A DNA stretch of 64,000 nt from Bog-113 sp963752695 (lineage in GTDB: Bacteria; Acidobacteriota; Terriglobia; Bryobacterales; Bryobacteraceae): assembly GCA_963752695.1 (NCBI GenBank), contig CAVVZB010000001.1, forward strand, positions 1,251,870-1,315,869, in the 5' to 3' direction. Position 1 is the stretch's first letter. Every line of letters begins with the position of its first letter. Of the stretch, positions 32,943 to 42,573 are shown one piece after another. Under the pieces are notes generated by a model, which worked only from the letters and a program-made list of their open reading frames with translations, made no database searches and was not told the origin of the DNA. The translations under genes were made by a program, and so were the position numbers.

Positions 32943-34382
32943 ATGAAGCGAATCGGATTTTGGGAAACGAGCGGTATTCGATCAAGTGCAGCGGTGCTGT
33001 TGGTGGCCGGCACGGTATGTTTGTTGGCGCAGCGGCCGGGCGATGATCGCAGCGCGCAGGCTATCTTCGACGCGCTGGACTCCGACCACAGCGGCACACT
33101 GACGCGGAGCGAATTAGAATCTAGATTCAATTCCTGGTTCACCACCTGGAGCGGCGGTTCTGGCGATACGCTGACCCAGAGCCAACTTACGGACGGGCTG
33201 AGTCAGGTGATTCCTGGGCCCCCTGCCGCGAAAGGCGGGCAAGGCAACACGTTCAACGGTGCCGGCAATTCGACGCCAATGATTGCTCCCCAAGCTGCAG
33301 TGGACGGGATGATGGCAGCTTTGCCGACCACTCCGGGAGCAACTCCCTTACGTCCTCGCAAAGTCCTCGTCCTGGCCCATACCGGCGCGGGCGGGTTTGT
33401 GCACGCCTCCATCCCACTAGCTGCAAAGACAGTGGAAGCGTTGGGAGATCGCGGCAAGTTATGGACGACTACAGTCACTTACAACGCGTCGGACATCAAC
33501 GCCAATAACCTGAAGCAGTACGACGCTATCTTCCTGGACAGCACGACTTCTTGTTTCCTCGACGATCCCGATCCAGCAGTCACGGCGGCGCGTCGCGCGG
33601 CCTTTATGGAATTTGTGAGGAGCGGAAAAGGCATCGCGGGCATTCACGCGGCGACCGATTCTTATCACACCGATTGCACGGCGAGTGAGGCGGCCGCAAA
33701 GCGCGGGAGGGGCGGCTTAAACATTGGCGCGTTGGTGTTGTCTACTCAAATGCTGACCGCGGCGGATAAGGATAACAATAACGCCATCAGCCGGCAGGAG
33801 TGGACGGCGGTCGCTAGTGACTGGTATCAGAAGCTCGATTCCGGCAATACAGGATCGGTCAGCCGGGCCGACTTTGTCGCGCACTTCAACTCCTTGCTGC
33901 CACCGCTAGACACCCACCGGATTAACATTGAGTCGAAGCCGGTTCAGCAGTGGCCGGAGTTCAACACTCTAATCGGGGGCTTCTTCAAATTCCATTGGTC
34001 CGATCCGCAGCTGATTACTGTTAAGGTTGATGATCCGAAGAGTCCGCTAACGGCGATGTTCCACGGCAAAGAGTTCGAGATTCACGACGAGACCTATACC
34101 TTCGATCAGGATTCCTTCTCTCGTAAGAATGTGCATGTTTTAACGAGTATCGACTACGACAAGATGAGCCCGGAAGATAAGGCTAAGGAATCGCATCCTC
34201 GCACCGACGCCGATTATGCGCTGAGCTATATCCACCGTGTAGGGAAAGGGCGTGTGTTTTACGAAGGACATGGTCATAGCGATCGCGTGTACGCGATGAC
34301 GCCGATGCTGGAACACCTCCGCGCCGGGATTCAGTACGCGCTCGGCGACCTTAAAGCCGACGATAGCCCATCGATTAACTAG
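32943..34382 (+). CDS. ThuA-domain protein with EF-hands
   Basis: A 479-residue exported protein (signal core AAVLLVAGTVCLLAQ). The first EF-hand loop, DSDHSGTLTRSE, is at residues 46-57. The ThuA (trehalose-utilisation, glutamine-amidotransferase-like) domain begins near residue 140 with KVLVLAHTGAGGF and includes YDAIFLDSTTSC and GIAGIHAATDSYHTD. Two more EF-hand loops, at 275-286 (DKDNNNAISRQE) and 299-310 (DSGNTGSVSRAD), sit inside that domain, after which it resumes with EFNTLIGGFFKFHW, DDPKSPLTAMF and GRVFYEGHGH. The ATG at 32943 has an AGG site; calcium binding is inferred. The molecular role of ThuA proteins is poorly known. Confidence 0.8.
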   Translation: MKRIGFWETSGIRSSAAVLLVAGTVCLLAQRPGDDRSAQAIFDALDSDHSGTLTRSELESRFNSWFTTWSGGSGDTLTQSQLTDGLSQVIPGPPAAKGGQGNTFNGAGNSTPMIAPQAAVDGMMAALPTTPGATPLRPRKVLVLAHTGAGGFVHASIPLAAKTVEALGDRGKLWTTTVTYNASDINANNLKQYDAIFLDSTTSCFLDDPDPAVTAARRAAFMEFVRSGKGIAGIHAATDSYHTDCTASEAAAKRGRGGLNIGALVLSTQMLTAADKDNNNAISRQEWTAVASDWYQKLDSGNTGSVSRADFVAHFNSLLPPLDTHRINIESKPVQQWPEFNTLIGGFFKFHWSDPQLITVKVDDPKSPLTAMFHGKEFEIHDETYTFDQDSFSRKNVHVLTSIDYDKMSPEDKAKESHPRTDADYALSYIHRVGKGRVFYEGHGHSDRVYAMTPMLEHLRAGIQYALGDLKADDSPSIN

Positions 34383-34405
34383 AGCGCCAGACAAGGAGTT
34401 ACGCC

Positions 34406-34588
34406 GTGCAAACCATTGAGAACGCCGAAACACAGATTACCGATGCCATCACGCTTCTTCAGGATGCAATCCGAAAAGAAGCTTTCGACAAGAAAGCGGT
34501 GCGGGTGGACGTCGTTAAGGCGGCGAACATTCTGCTTGGAATACTCGGACTGAAGGGCGTGGCACCCGACGCGGGAGTCGGTCAGTGA
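34406..34588 (+). CDS. Small hypothetical protein
   Basis: A 60-residue protein with a GTG start and a good AAGGAG site eight bases upstream. It is predicted to be helical and amphipathic (ITDAITLLQDAIRKEAFDK and VVKAANILLGILGLKG), with no signal peptide. Its end overlaps the convergent kinase gene by seven bases. It may be co-transcribed with the ThuA gene 23 bases upstream. No function is recognised. Confidence 0.5.
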   Translation: MQTIENAETQITDAITLLQDAIRKEAFDKKAVRVDVVKAANILLGILGLKGVAPDAGVGQ

Positions 34589-37149
34589 AATTTTGATAGC
34601 GCGGGATCTCGCCAAAGAGCTTCGAGATCCGGATCGTTTCTCAAGTAAGTCAACATAGAGTCGTCGAGAGTTAGCGATTGCACCGCGCTGACTGCTTTCT
34701 TGCGCTCACCCGTGAGTTCGTAGGCTAGGACGATGCGATCAATCTGTGGTCCACGCGCGGCTTCCGGAATTTTATCAATCGCCGCCATCGCTTGTCGCTT
34801 GTCTCCAAGCTTGGCCCAGTACTCGGCCAGATTGGCCTGTGTAGAGTAATCGGCTTTCATTACCAACAAACTCTTACTTGCCAGTGCGATAGCTTTTTCG
34901 AAAGCATCGCGCGCGTCTTTATCTTTGCCGGGAAGGTGACGATAAACCGTGCCGAGGTTCCCCCAATTTCGATATTCTCCCGGGTCAAGCCGGATTCCAG
35001 TCCCGAGCGCTTCTGCCGCTTCCTCGTAGCGTTTCTGATAGTAATAAGCAATTCCTAGGGTCGAGTATGTTTTAGGGCCAGGCTCAAACCGGAGCGTCTT
35101 AGAAATCAAGTCCGAGGCTTGTTGGAATTTACCTTCCCGGAGATCCAGATTGGCAAGGTCGCGGTAGACCACTTCGTTATCGGGAGTCAGCTTGCGTGCC
35201 GCCTCCCAAGCGATGCGCGCATCGCTGTTACGTCCGCGATTCCAATAGAACAGTCCAAGCAGCAGGTGGCCGTACCAATCGTTAGGGCTTCGTTGGACGG
35301 CTTCACGGAAGGCGTTTTCGGCAGGGGCGTCTTGGTGAGCCGCCGCATACGCCTGACCTAGAGCCCGGTACGCTTCCGCGTTGTCTGGCGCCATTTGCAG
35401 CGCTTGGTGCTCCTGTTGGATGGCTTCTTCAACCTGCCCACTTTCGCTGAAGATTTCGCCGAGTTTGACACGCGCCTCCACAAGACGAGGATCAAGCCGG
35501 ATTGCCGTTTCAATATCGTCGCGCGCCTGCTGCGCCTGGCCCGGGTCGCTGTCCATCTTTGCCTTTCTCCAGCGAGCCTGGCCCAAGGCGGCATAAGCAA
35601 GCGCGTATTTGGGATCGAGCCTGGTCGCATCGGTAAAGGAGGCAATCGCGCGGTCCACGTTACCGGTCAGATCGTAACGCGCGAGGTAACCCGCGCCCTT
35701 CAGATACTTGGAATAAGCGCTCTGGGTCGAGGTTTCCCCCGCTACTAGCGATGTCGAGGACTCCTTAGAAAGCTTCAGCGCGAGCAGCCGAACAGCGCTA
35801 TTGACGGCGCCATCGCGCAGTCCAATGGGATTGGCGGCATCGAACTCGACAGTACGGGAAGCGAGTTGGCGAATTGTCGCCGTATCCACCAGGTTCATGG
35901 TGAACTGCACGCGGTCGCTCCACCGTTGGGCGCTACCGGTGATGGCTAAGTTCGCATCGTAAATCCTCCGGGCGTCTTCGACACTTGCGATGTTGCGCCC
36001 GCGGATCTCACTGGCGGGAACCACCATCAGCTTGCCCTGGAACTCTTCGATCTGAGTCAGCTTCGAAGTCAAAGTTTCGACAAGCCCGTCGGCCAGCGTT
36101 CGAACACCAGGGTCATTGCCCGGCACGGTAAAAGGCAGAACAGCGATGCGCTTTTCGTCGGGCAGTTTCGTTGTAAACCATAGCCGTTGCGCGCCCCAGG
36201 CTAGCAGGGCACACGCGATCAAAGTCAGCACGCCAAGCGACCCGCGATTTTTCTTTGAAGCCGGTGGAATTAGCGGCGCGGTTACGAGCGGCACATAACT
36301 GGTCAGAGTGCGGGTGGGTTCCGGAACCGTGGCGCGGATCTGATTCAATTCGGTTTGTACTTCCGTCGCGGACTGCCATCGCTGAGCCGGATCTTTGTCG
36401 AAAGCCTTTTCGAAAAACTGAGCGAGCCGCACCGGCACACCAGGCCGAAGGGCAGAAATATCGGCGGCCTGTTCGGTCACAATCGCGTGCAGAACGCTGT
36501 AGTGGCTGCCGCGATGAAACGGGAGTTGCCCGGTAATCATCTCGAACAAGATAACGGCAAGCGACCAGATGTCGGTTCGATGATCCACCGATAGGCCCTG
36601 AGCCTGCTCGGGCGACATATAGGCGGGGGTGCCGACGGCTCCGCCTGGAGCAGTGAGGCGGTGACTATCCTGCCGCAGGGCGACTCCGAAATCGAGAATC
36701 CAGGCGTGTCCGCTAGTGTCCACAGCCACATTGCTAGTCTTGATATCGCGGTGGATCACGCCCAAACGGTGCGCGGCTTCCAGACCGTTAGCGACTTGAA
36801 GCGCGATGTCGAGCGCGGCAGCCAGGGGTAGCGGTTCACGGGCCAACAAATGATCGATGGTTTTCCCGTCCACCAAAGCCATCGCAAAGAAAAGCTGGCC
36901 CTCGTGCTCATCGATTTCGTAGATCGGGCAGATGTTCGGGTGATGGACCCTGGCCGCGGCTTGAGCTTCTCCAACAAAGCGCAGACGATCGGTTTCAGAC
37001 AGAGAATCGGCGCTAAGGAATTTCAGTGCAACCCATCGATCAAGCCGCGTATCGTGGGCCTTGTAGACGACTCCCATGCCACCGCGACCGAGCTGCTCGC
37101 TAACGCGATAGTGCGAGACCACCGAGCCGAGTATGGGTGATTCCGGCAT
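34582..37149 (-). CDS. Ser/Thr protein kinase with TPR repeats
   Basis: An 855-residue protein. The kinase domain (residues about 14-270) has LGRGGMGVVYKAHD, WVALKFL, VIHRDIKTSNV, ILDFGVAL and a canonical GTPAYMSPEQAQG activation segment. A membrane helix near residue 310 (LGVLTLIACALLAWGA) is followed by a TolB-N-like part starting RIAVLPFTVPG, then at least eight TPR units such as YALAYAALGQARWRK and AEAYRALGQAYAAAHQ. The receptor-like layout resembles the kinase at 25599 with closer catalytic motifs to active PknB types. It lies 13 bases downstream of an S41-like protease gene and is likely co-transcribed with it. Confidence 0.92.
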   Translation of the reverse strand: MPESPILGSVVSHYRVSEQLGRGGMGVVYKAHDTRLDRWVALKFLSADSLSETDRLRFVGEAQAAARVHHPNICPIYEIDEHEGQLFFAMALVDGKTIDHLLAREPLPLAAALDIALQVANGLEAAHRLGVIHRDIKTSNVAVDTSGHAWILDFGVALRQDSHRLTAPGGAVGTPAYMSPEQAQGLSVDHRTDIWSLAVILFEMITGQLPFHRGSHYSVLHAIVTEQAADISALRPGVPVRLAQFFEKAFDKDPAQRWQSATEVQTELNQIRATVPEPTRTLTSYVPLVTAPLIPPASKKNRGSLGVLTLIACALLAWGAQRLWFTTKLPDEKRIAVLPFTVPGNDPGVRTLADGLVETLTSKLTQIEEFQGKLMVVPASEIRGRNIASVEDARRIYDANLAITGSAQRWSDRVQFTMNLVDTATIRQLASRTVEFDAANPIGLRDGAVNSAVRLLALKLSKESSTSLVAGETSTQSAYSKYLKGAGYLARYDLTGNVDRAIASFTDATRLDPKYALAYAALGQARWRKAKMDSDPGQAQQARDDIETAIRLDPRLVEARVKLGEIFSESGQVEEAIQQEHQALQMAPDNAEAYRALGQAYAAAHQDAPAENAFREAVQRSPNDWYGHLLLGLFYWNRGRNSDARIAWEAARKLTPDNEVVYRDLANLDLREGKFQQASDLISKTLRFEPGPKTYSTLGIAYYYQKRYEEAAEALGTGIRLDPGEYRNWGNLGTVYRHLPGKDKDARDAFEKAIALASKSLLVMKADYSTQANLAEYWAKLGDKRQAMAAIDKIPEAARGPQIDRIVLAYELTGERKKAVSAVQSLTLDDSMLTYLRNDPDLEALWRDPALSKFH

Positions 37150-37162
37150 AAATAAGGGGCGG

Positions 37163-39256
37163 CTAAGACGCAGCCATCGCGCCCGCCGCGGCGACGATAT
37201 CGGGTTGAAAGCGAAATGTTTCTCTGGCGATGAGCTGCAATTGTTGAACGCCCGATGGCCGCGTCACCATCGCAAATCCGTCAATTTGGAGCAAGCTCGG
37301 CGGCTCGGTGAGACCGGCAATCGGAATACTGAGAGGTTGTGGACTATCAAAGCCGAATGAACACTGGGGGCGTCCATTCACCAAGCACTCGAGCCGGTAA
37401 ACGTTGCGCATATTTACGGAAACGGAGATGTGATCGGCGCGGAGTTCGGCCTTGGTAATTTCTAGTTTCCCGGTGTGCTGTTTCCCCAGGTGCGCACAAG
37501 CGAAACGGATCAGGTCCTGATCGCGATTCAGAACATCGTTACGGGTTACCGCATATGCGATGTCCCGCGAGACGCCTTCGTCCTCGATCTCGAGGCCGAC
37601 ATTGCGCCCCGCGCGTGAGGAACGCCGGAGTGCCAGCCCCATTTGAGCAACCCCCGGCAACTTTCGGAACGGTATGCCGGGCATGATCTTTTCTACAAGT
37701 TGGCGAAGGTCTTCGTGAAGCCAGCGGTTTGCTCCGCCGCCGCCGGTGCTCTGATCGACACCGATCACCGCGCCGATCTGATGGTCCTGAAAGCCTGCCG
37801 CGAAGATATCGGTTGCGCTATACGATGACGCGTCGATGACCAGTGTCACCGGACCTTGATAGCACTGTCCGGTATCGTTGGCCCAATCGGGACTCGTGAG
37901 CGGGCGGCCGGGCGTGACGAAGTGCCCACTGGTTACCGCTGCCAAAAGATCCTCGATCCACGGCAGCCATTCTCGTTGGTGGTCATCCAACTTGCCGGCT
38001 CGTTCGGCATCCCGGATGTGGGACGCGATCTGCTGCGTAAATTGGCTGTTGATGAAATGAAAACGCGCGGGCTCGATGGATTGAGGCGTCAACAGCTGTA
38101 GGATGCGTTCCGCAGCTTCGATCGATCCGCCCGGATTGGATCGCACGTCCAGGACCAAGCCATCCGGCGCAACTTCTTGCATCAAGCTGAGAATGCGCGT
38201 GAACTCGTTGAAGAAGCCATCGGAAGCGCTTGGATCGCCGGATTCCAGATCAAAGGTTTTGATTTGGATATAGCCGAACCTCAGCAGCGGGTGATCAGCG
38301 TCCAGGAGCGCACCGGGGTCAACGCAGCCGGGCCAGGGCTGGCCACCGGAATACTGGAAAGCGAACGCTTCCGGGTACGCTGACTGCACGCGAAGATCGA
38401 TTGTTTCGGTGGAAGGAATAGTTTGGTTGGACCCGGGACGCTTCCAAAGCGTATCCCCGAACAGCTTTAGTTCAGCGAGTGCCTCATTGAAGCTGGAGTT
38501 GGGCGACTGCCGGGGCCGAAACGGAATGCACGCGGTAGCGATCGACCATGGCAGGACAATGGAATACGGCTGGTGGCCGCCGGACGCGGACAGATAGCGC
38601 ACGACGACGAACTCTTCATCAGGTGGCGATGAAAACGTGAGCGATCGCTTGGTAAGACGCCGGATGCCGCGCACGAAACGCGAGGCGCTATTGCAGCCCG
38701 GCTCGAATTCGGATTCCCGCTCGATGGCGCGTTCGACCGGCATGCCGCTCCATAGCGTAATCTCCGCCCCCACACCAAAGTGTGGATGGTCGAAGCCCTC
38801 GAGAATGTTGGTGACCACAAACCGCCGGTGGTGCGCGCCGTCATAGTAGTAGTCCATCCGAAAGGGCAAGAACGCAAAAGCTCCCCGAAATGGCGCGGGC
38901 AGACCGTAGAATGTATGGGCATCGCGAAGCCGCATAAAGGCCCGGATCATCTGACCGTGGAATTCAAGATCGGTGAGATGGTCAATCTGCGCATGAATCA
39001 GTCGAAAATGTTGGACAGGATCGGTCGCGTAGCGCGCGCGTTTAAACGGAAGGTGGGCGTAGAACTGGTCGATCAATAAAATTGCCTGCTCGACCAAAAT
39101 TTCCTTGTCCCGCCGGCTGAGCCGCATGGTCTTGGCATGTAACAGGAAGTCCGGCACCGTTTGAACACTCAACTCTGGGCAATGGAGCGCGTCCTTTTGC
39201 GATTGGAGCAGCTGCAAAGCTTTATTTGTCTGCGGCGTCCCGTCCTCAAAGATCAT
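37163..39256 (-). CDS. S41-family-like protease
   Basis: A 697-residue protein. The catalytic half matches C-terminal-processing proteases: GLVLDVRSNPGGSIEAAERI near residue 365, and VTLVIDASSYSATDIFAAGFQDH near residue 480, where the Ser of S-Y-S-A-T-D serves as nucleophile, followed by GVDQSTGGGGAN. The N-terminal half begins with a helical region (DKEILVEQAILLIDQFYAHLPFK) resembling the S41 helical bundle. No signal peptide is present, so it is probably cytoplasmic, unlike Prc/CtpA. A PDZ domain is not evident. It forms a pair with the TPR kinase downstream. Confidence 0.78.
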   Translation of the reverse strand: MIFEDGTPQTNKALQLLQSQKDALHCPELSVQTVPDFLLHAKTMRLSRRDKEILVEQAILLIDQFYAHLPFKRARYATDPVQHFRLIHAQIDHLTDLEFHGQMIRAFMRLRDAHTFYGLPAPFRGAFAFLPFRMDYYYDGAHHRRFVVTNILEGFDHPHFGVGAEITLWSGMPVERAIERESEFEPGCNSASRFVRGIRRLTKRSLTFSSPPDEEFVVVRYLSASGGHQPYSIVLPWSIATACIPFRPRQSPNSSFNEALAELKLFGDTLWKRPGSNQTIPSTETIDLRVQSAYPEAFAFQYSGGQPWPGCVDPGALLDADHPLLRFGYIQIKTFDLESGDPSASDGFFNEFTRILSLMQEVAPDGLVLDVRSNPGGSIEAAERILQLLTPQSIEPARFHFINSQFTQQIASHIRDAERAGKLDDHQREWLPWIEDLLAAVTSGHFVTPGRPLTSPDWANDTGQCYQGPVTLVIDASSYSATDIFAAGFQDHQIGAVIGVDQSTGGGGANRWLHEDLRQLVEKIMPGIPFRKLPGVAQMGLALRRSSRAGRNVGLEIEDEGVSRDIAYAVTRNDVLNRDQDLIRFACAHLGKQHTGKLEITKAELRADHISVSVNMRNVYRLECLVNGRPQCSFGFDSPQPLSIPIAGLTEPPSLLQIDGFAMVTRPSGVQQLQLIARETFRFQPDIVAAAGAMAAS

Positions 39257-39311
39257 GATTGCGATTCCTGGCTGACATACAAATGTCTTGTCACTAATCT
39301 ATCAGCGCCGA

Positions 39312-39923
39312 TCAATTCGGGGGGGTGCGCGGCTTGGAATACTTGCTAGTACGCGTCAGGTGTGCGAGCCTGCGGCCAGACTCGCTATCGGCAATCAGGA
39401 CGGCTAGTCGCTTCTCCCTAGTCTGCTCGCGCTTGGCACTTACTACCCACCAAGCTGCCGCGCGCTGATAGGAGAATGGCGCCGACTGGAAAAATTGCCA
39501 CGCGTGATCGTTGGCCTGAAAAAGCCGGAGGTGCGCGGATTCCAGTTCTACCTCGCCCTGCTCGTACGAATAGATGACCGAGGCCGATTCTTTTCGATTT
39601 TCAAAAGCCTGGAGGCCGGCGGGGTGCATTGCGCCTTCGGCCACCAACTGGGTTACGCGCCTGATATTGACGGCGCTCCAGGTGCTGCCCGACCGGCGGG
39701 GCGTAAAGCGGATGCTGTAACTGCTGGCGTCGATGGACTTGCGAATACCGTCGATCCAGCCAAAACATAAAGCCTGGTCCACCGATTCTGGCCAGGTGAT
39801 GCTTTTCAGACCAGAGTCCTTCTTATGAAACCCGACCAGGAGCTCCGATGCGTCGCCGTGATTACGTTCCAACCAGGCGCGCCAACTGATTGGATCCGGG
39901 AAAAACTTCGGTGTCGCGGCCAT
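39312..39923 (-). CDS. YdeI/OmpD-associated family protein
   Basis: A 203-residue soluble protein of the YdeI (OmdA) family: WRAWLERNHGDASELLVGFHKK, the signature ITWPESVDQALCFGWIDGIRK and RFTPRRSGSTWSAVN, with the C-terminal OmdA part QRAAAWWVVSAKREQTREKRL. Members are often linked to stress or antimicrobial peptide tolerance, but no biochemical role is settled. It lies 14 bases after the FKBP gene on the same strand. Confidence 0.87.
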   Translation of the reverse strand: MAATPKFFPDPISWRAWLERNHGDASELLVGFHKKDSGLKSITWPESVDQALCFGWIDGIRKSIDASSYSIRFTPRRSGSTWSAVNIRRVTQLVAEGAMHPAGLQAFENRKESASVIYSYEQGEVELESAHLRLFQANDHAWQFFQSAPFSYQRAAAWWVVSAKREQTREKRLAVLIADSESGRRLAHLTRTSKYSKPRTPPN

Positions 39924-39937
39924 ACTTCGGAAGCCAG

Positions 39938-40708
39938 TTACTTCGCAGGCGGGACGATCTCAAGAAGCTCCACATCGAATACGAGGGTCGAGCCGCCGGG
40001 GATGGGTCCGCGATCGCTCTCTCCGTAAGCCATGTCCGGCGGGCAAACGAGATTGGACTTACCGCCGACTTTCATCTTTTGAACGGCTTCGGTCCAGCAC
40101 TTGATTACCTGATTCAGGGGGAATGTCGCGGGAGCATTGCGTTTATAAGAACTGTCGAATTCCACGCCGTCGGGGAATGTGCCGCGATAGTTAACTTTCA
40201 CGACGTCGGTGGCAGAAGGAGACGCGCCGGCTCCGGGCGTCAATTCCCGATAGATGATTCCGGATTCGGTCTTGGTTGCTCCGGGCGCAGTTAATGCCTT
40301 CGCGACAAAAGCGGCTGCGGCTATTTTTCGTTTCTCTGCGGCGCGTGAGGCTCGCGCGGTTTTCAAGGCGTCGACCTTCGAGCGCCACTCACCGATGTCC
40401 ATGGCCGCCTTACCCGTCGCAGCGTCATTCAGTGCGCGCTTGAAGATGACCAGTTCGGCGGGGGATAGATCGAATGGGGCAAGCGACTGAAAGGTAGAAA
40501 CGCCGAGCGCGTACACCTCTTTCTGCTCTTCCGTGATAAGGGGCGCCGTGGTCGTCCGATGCTTTGTGGCGCTGGGCGCGGACTTCTTTACCGCGCTAGG
40601 TTTAGAAGGACCCGGCGAAGCTGCTGGCTTCTGGGCCGTGGCAAGCGACGAAGCGATCAGAAAAGACAGAACCGGAAACGAAGAGACGAGGACAGCGCGC
40701 ATTTTCAT
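39938..40708 (-). CDS. Exported FKBP-type peptidyl-prolyl isomerase
   Basis: A 256-residue protein with a signal peptide (VLVSSFPVLSFLIASSLATA), a Pro/Ser/Lys-rich linker, a helical N-terminal dimerisation region (residues about 65-140) and a C-terminal FKBP domain starting GIIYRELTPGAG. The active-site residues are seen in VKVNYRGTFPDGVEFDSSY, QVIKCWTEAVQKMKVG and CPPDMAYGESDRG, ending LVFDVELLEI. The layout matches FkpA/Mip chaperone-isomerases, which help fold envelope proteins. A second ATG two codons downstream is an alternative start. Confidence 0.92.
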   Translation of the reverse strand: MKMRAVLVSSFPVLSFLIASSLATAQKPAASPGPSKPSAVKKSAPSATKHRTTTAPLITEEQKEVYALGVSTFQSLAPFDLSPAELVIFKRALNDAATGKAAMDIGEWRSKVDALKTARASRAAEKRKIAAAAFVAKALTAPGATKTESGIIYRELTPGAGASPSATDVVKVNYRGTFPDGVEFDSSYKRNAPATFPLNQVIKCWTEAVQKMKVGGKSNLVCPPDMAYGESDRGPIPGGSTLVFDVELLEIVPPAK

Positions 40709-40779
40709 AGGGGAGAGTCGGCGAATAGGATTGCCGATCGAGATTATTTTAGCGGACTCGTGGCGGTACTCACGTTCCG

Positions 40780-42573
40780 CTAACTTTGCGGATACCAGAG
40801 CGCTTTAGGGAGATTCCAGATGAACTTGCGCGCGGCGCCCACCGGAATCGCGTACGAAGGGATCGATATCCGCGATCCAGCATGCGCGAAGGTGAGCTTG
40901 AAGGCGGACTCGTTCACGATGGTTGTTTCCGTTCCATCGGTCACTCCCCCTTGCAGAACAAGCCCGGTCGCGGCGATCGTCGCAGTAACGCGGACCTTGC
41001 CGTAGTGGAACGCCACCGCGGGCTGCGGCCAATTGGGCGGGGGCGCGGCGGAGTTGTAGATCAATACCGTGCTGTTATTGCCCACCACCTGTGCAGCAGA
41101 ATTGGATCCCAAGGTCATGCCGCTCGCGAAAAGAAACAGAGTGCCGTTATGATCCAGCCGGGCGGTTTCTGTCTGATAGGAATAATCGCCGAACCATGAC
41201 ACCTTGGCACCCGGAATAGCTATTTGGCGTTCCCCGGATGGCCCGTTTGAATTGTCTACCGTGAACGTATCGTGGATGCCGTCGCTCACCCGGAATGCCA
41301 CATTGCTGTCCGATGAGACGATCTCCGCGCCGCTGGTTGTCAGCGTATGGGCAGAGGCGATATTGTGCGTCTTGATGCTGACACGATCGGACGCGTCCGG
41401 AATTCCCGAGGTGGCGAGCATCGCGGTGGTGCCGAGTTGATCGGCCAGAACTTCGACAATATTGTTGTTTTCGTGTCGAAAATAGACTGCTCCAGCAAAC
41501 GTATTTTGGATGTAGGTTTTCACGGTGGAAACCGAGCAGGTGCAGGCGGTGGCAGCTCCAGGTGACGCGGGGTTCGCCAAGCTACCTGCATTGGTCTGGA
41601 GACAGGACCCCACATACGGTGTATCGCCAGTTGCTTGGCCAAGCTGAATGCCGTAACTGGAACCAGGCGCCCCGCCGCCGAAAATGCGGCCTCCAATCCA
41701 ATTCGTGTTTGAGGAGAGCAGCGCGACCTGCGCAAGGTCCGATCCCTCCACCTCACAATTGGTAAACATGCAACCTGACGCTTCGCAGAGGACACCGAGC
41801 GCCGCGTTGCCGTTCGCCATCCCCCATGCGTGCAGTTGCGCGACTTGCAATGCGCTGGCATTTGGTCCAATGTGGACCGAGTGCGAGCCGGTACGATATA
41901 CGACCACGTTGTCCCACTGGCAATCGGTGCCTCCCGCCCAGCGGATTCCCATGCTGGTGCTATTACCTGCTCCGTACCCAATGTCGTGCACTTTCACGTT
42001 TTGCAGCAGGCTTTCCAATTGGTTCGGGGCGAGACCGAATTGCGGAACATTGGGGTTCCAATCAACATAGATGCCGTCGCCCGAGCAGTTTCGGATGTAG
42101 AGATTTTGCAGGCGGAATCCATAACCATAGACTCGGATGGCGGCACCGTAGCCCGTTTGCGCCGTGGCGTTGCCGTCCAACGTTAGGCTGCGGATCGTGA
42201 AGCTATTGACCCCGGCGTTACTTCCAGTCCCGGCGACCCCGGTTCCGCTCCCCGGGGCGGCGATGTTCACCAAGGCATCGGGACCGGAGTAGCCGTTGAC
42301 ACCATGCGAGTAACCCTGCAGCAAGCCTTGGAACATATCGGAATTGAGGGCGGGCTTCAGTCGCAGAACAGAAGCCTCTTCGCCAGCACCAAGAAAATGC
42401 ACGTTGGAATAGAGCGGAATGGTTCCGGTCAGATAAATTCCGGACGGGAAGAATATCACTCCTCCTGCGTTCGCGTTGGCTTGGTTCACAGCTGCGAGGA
42501 TGGCGGCAGAGTCATCGGCAACACCGTCGCCGACAGCGCCAAAATCACGAACGGATAAATAGAGGTTCGTCAT
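40780..42573 (-). CDS. Right-handed beta-helix protein (pectate-lyase/GH28-like)
   Basis: A 597-residue protein. The N terminus YLSVRDFGAVGDGVADDSAAI and the GGVIFFPSGIYLTGTIPL segment are the hallmark of the Pectate_lyase_3/GH28 and phage tailspike beta-helix family. Coils rich in Asn, Gly and Val follow (FTIRSLTLDGNATAQ, LYIRNCSGDGIYVDW). The C-terminal part (from about residue 430) looks like a separate beta domain. No signal peptide is visible and no GH28 D-D-H catalytic set is clear. A polysaccharide-binding or lyase role is inferred. The start has AGGA upstream. Confidence 0.75.
   Translation of the reverse strand: MTNLYLSVRDFGAVGDGVADDSAAILAAVNQANANAGGVIFFPSGIYLTGTIPLYSNVHFLGAGEEASVLRLKPALNSDMFQGLLQGYSHGVNGYSGPDALVNIAAPGSGTGVAGTGSNAGVNSFTIRSLTLDGNATAQTGYGAAIRVYGYGFRLQNLYIRNCSGDGIYVDWNPNVPQFGLAPNQLESLLQNVKVHDIGYGAGNSTSMGIRWAGGTDCQWDNVVVYRTGSHSVHIGPNASALQVAQLHAWGMANGNAALGVLCEASGCMFTNCEVEGSDLAQVALLSSNTNWIGGRIFGGGAPGSSYGIQLGQATGDTPYVGSCLQTNAGSLANPASPGAATACTCSVSTVKTYIQNTFAGAVYFRHENNNIVEVLADQLGTTAMLATSGIPDASDRVSIKTHNIASAHTLTTSGAEIVSSDSNVAFRVSDGIHDTFTVDNSNGPSGERQIAIPGAKVSWFGDYSYQTETARLDHNGTLFLFASGMTLGSNSAAQVVGNNSTVLIYNSAAPPPNWPQPAVAFHYGKVRVTATIAATGLVLQGGVTDGTETTIVNESAFKLTFAHAGSRISIPSYAIPVGAARKFIWNLPKALWYPQS

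Noticed and set aside
39274..39287. Inverted repeat GACAT-acaa-ATGTC upstream of the S41-like gene
   Set aside because: Arms are only five bases and in the opposite orientation to the palindrome at 24881, so I do not count it as the same site.
40780..42573. Prophage remnant based on the tailspike-like protein
   Set aside because: No integrase, capsid, portal, terminase or lysis gene is near, and the flanking genes are ordinary chromosomal ones.
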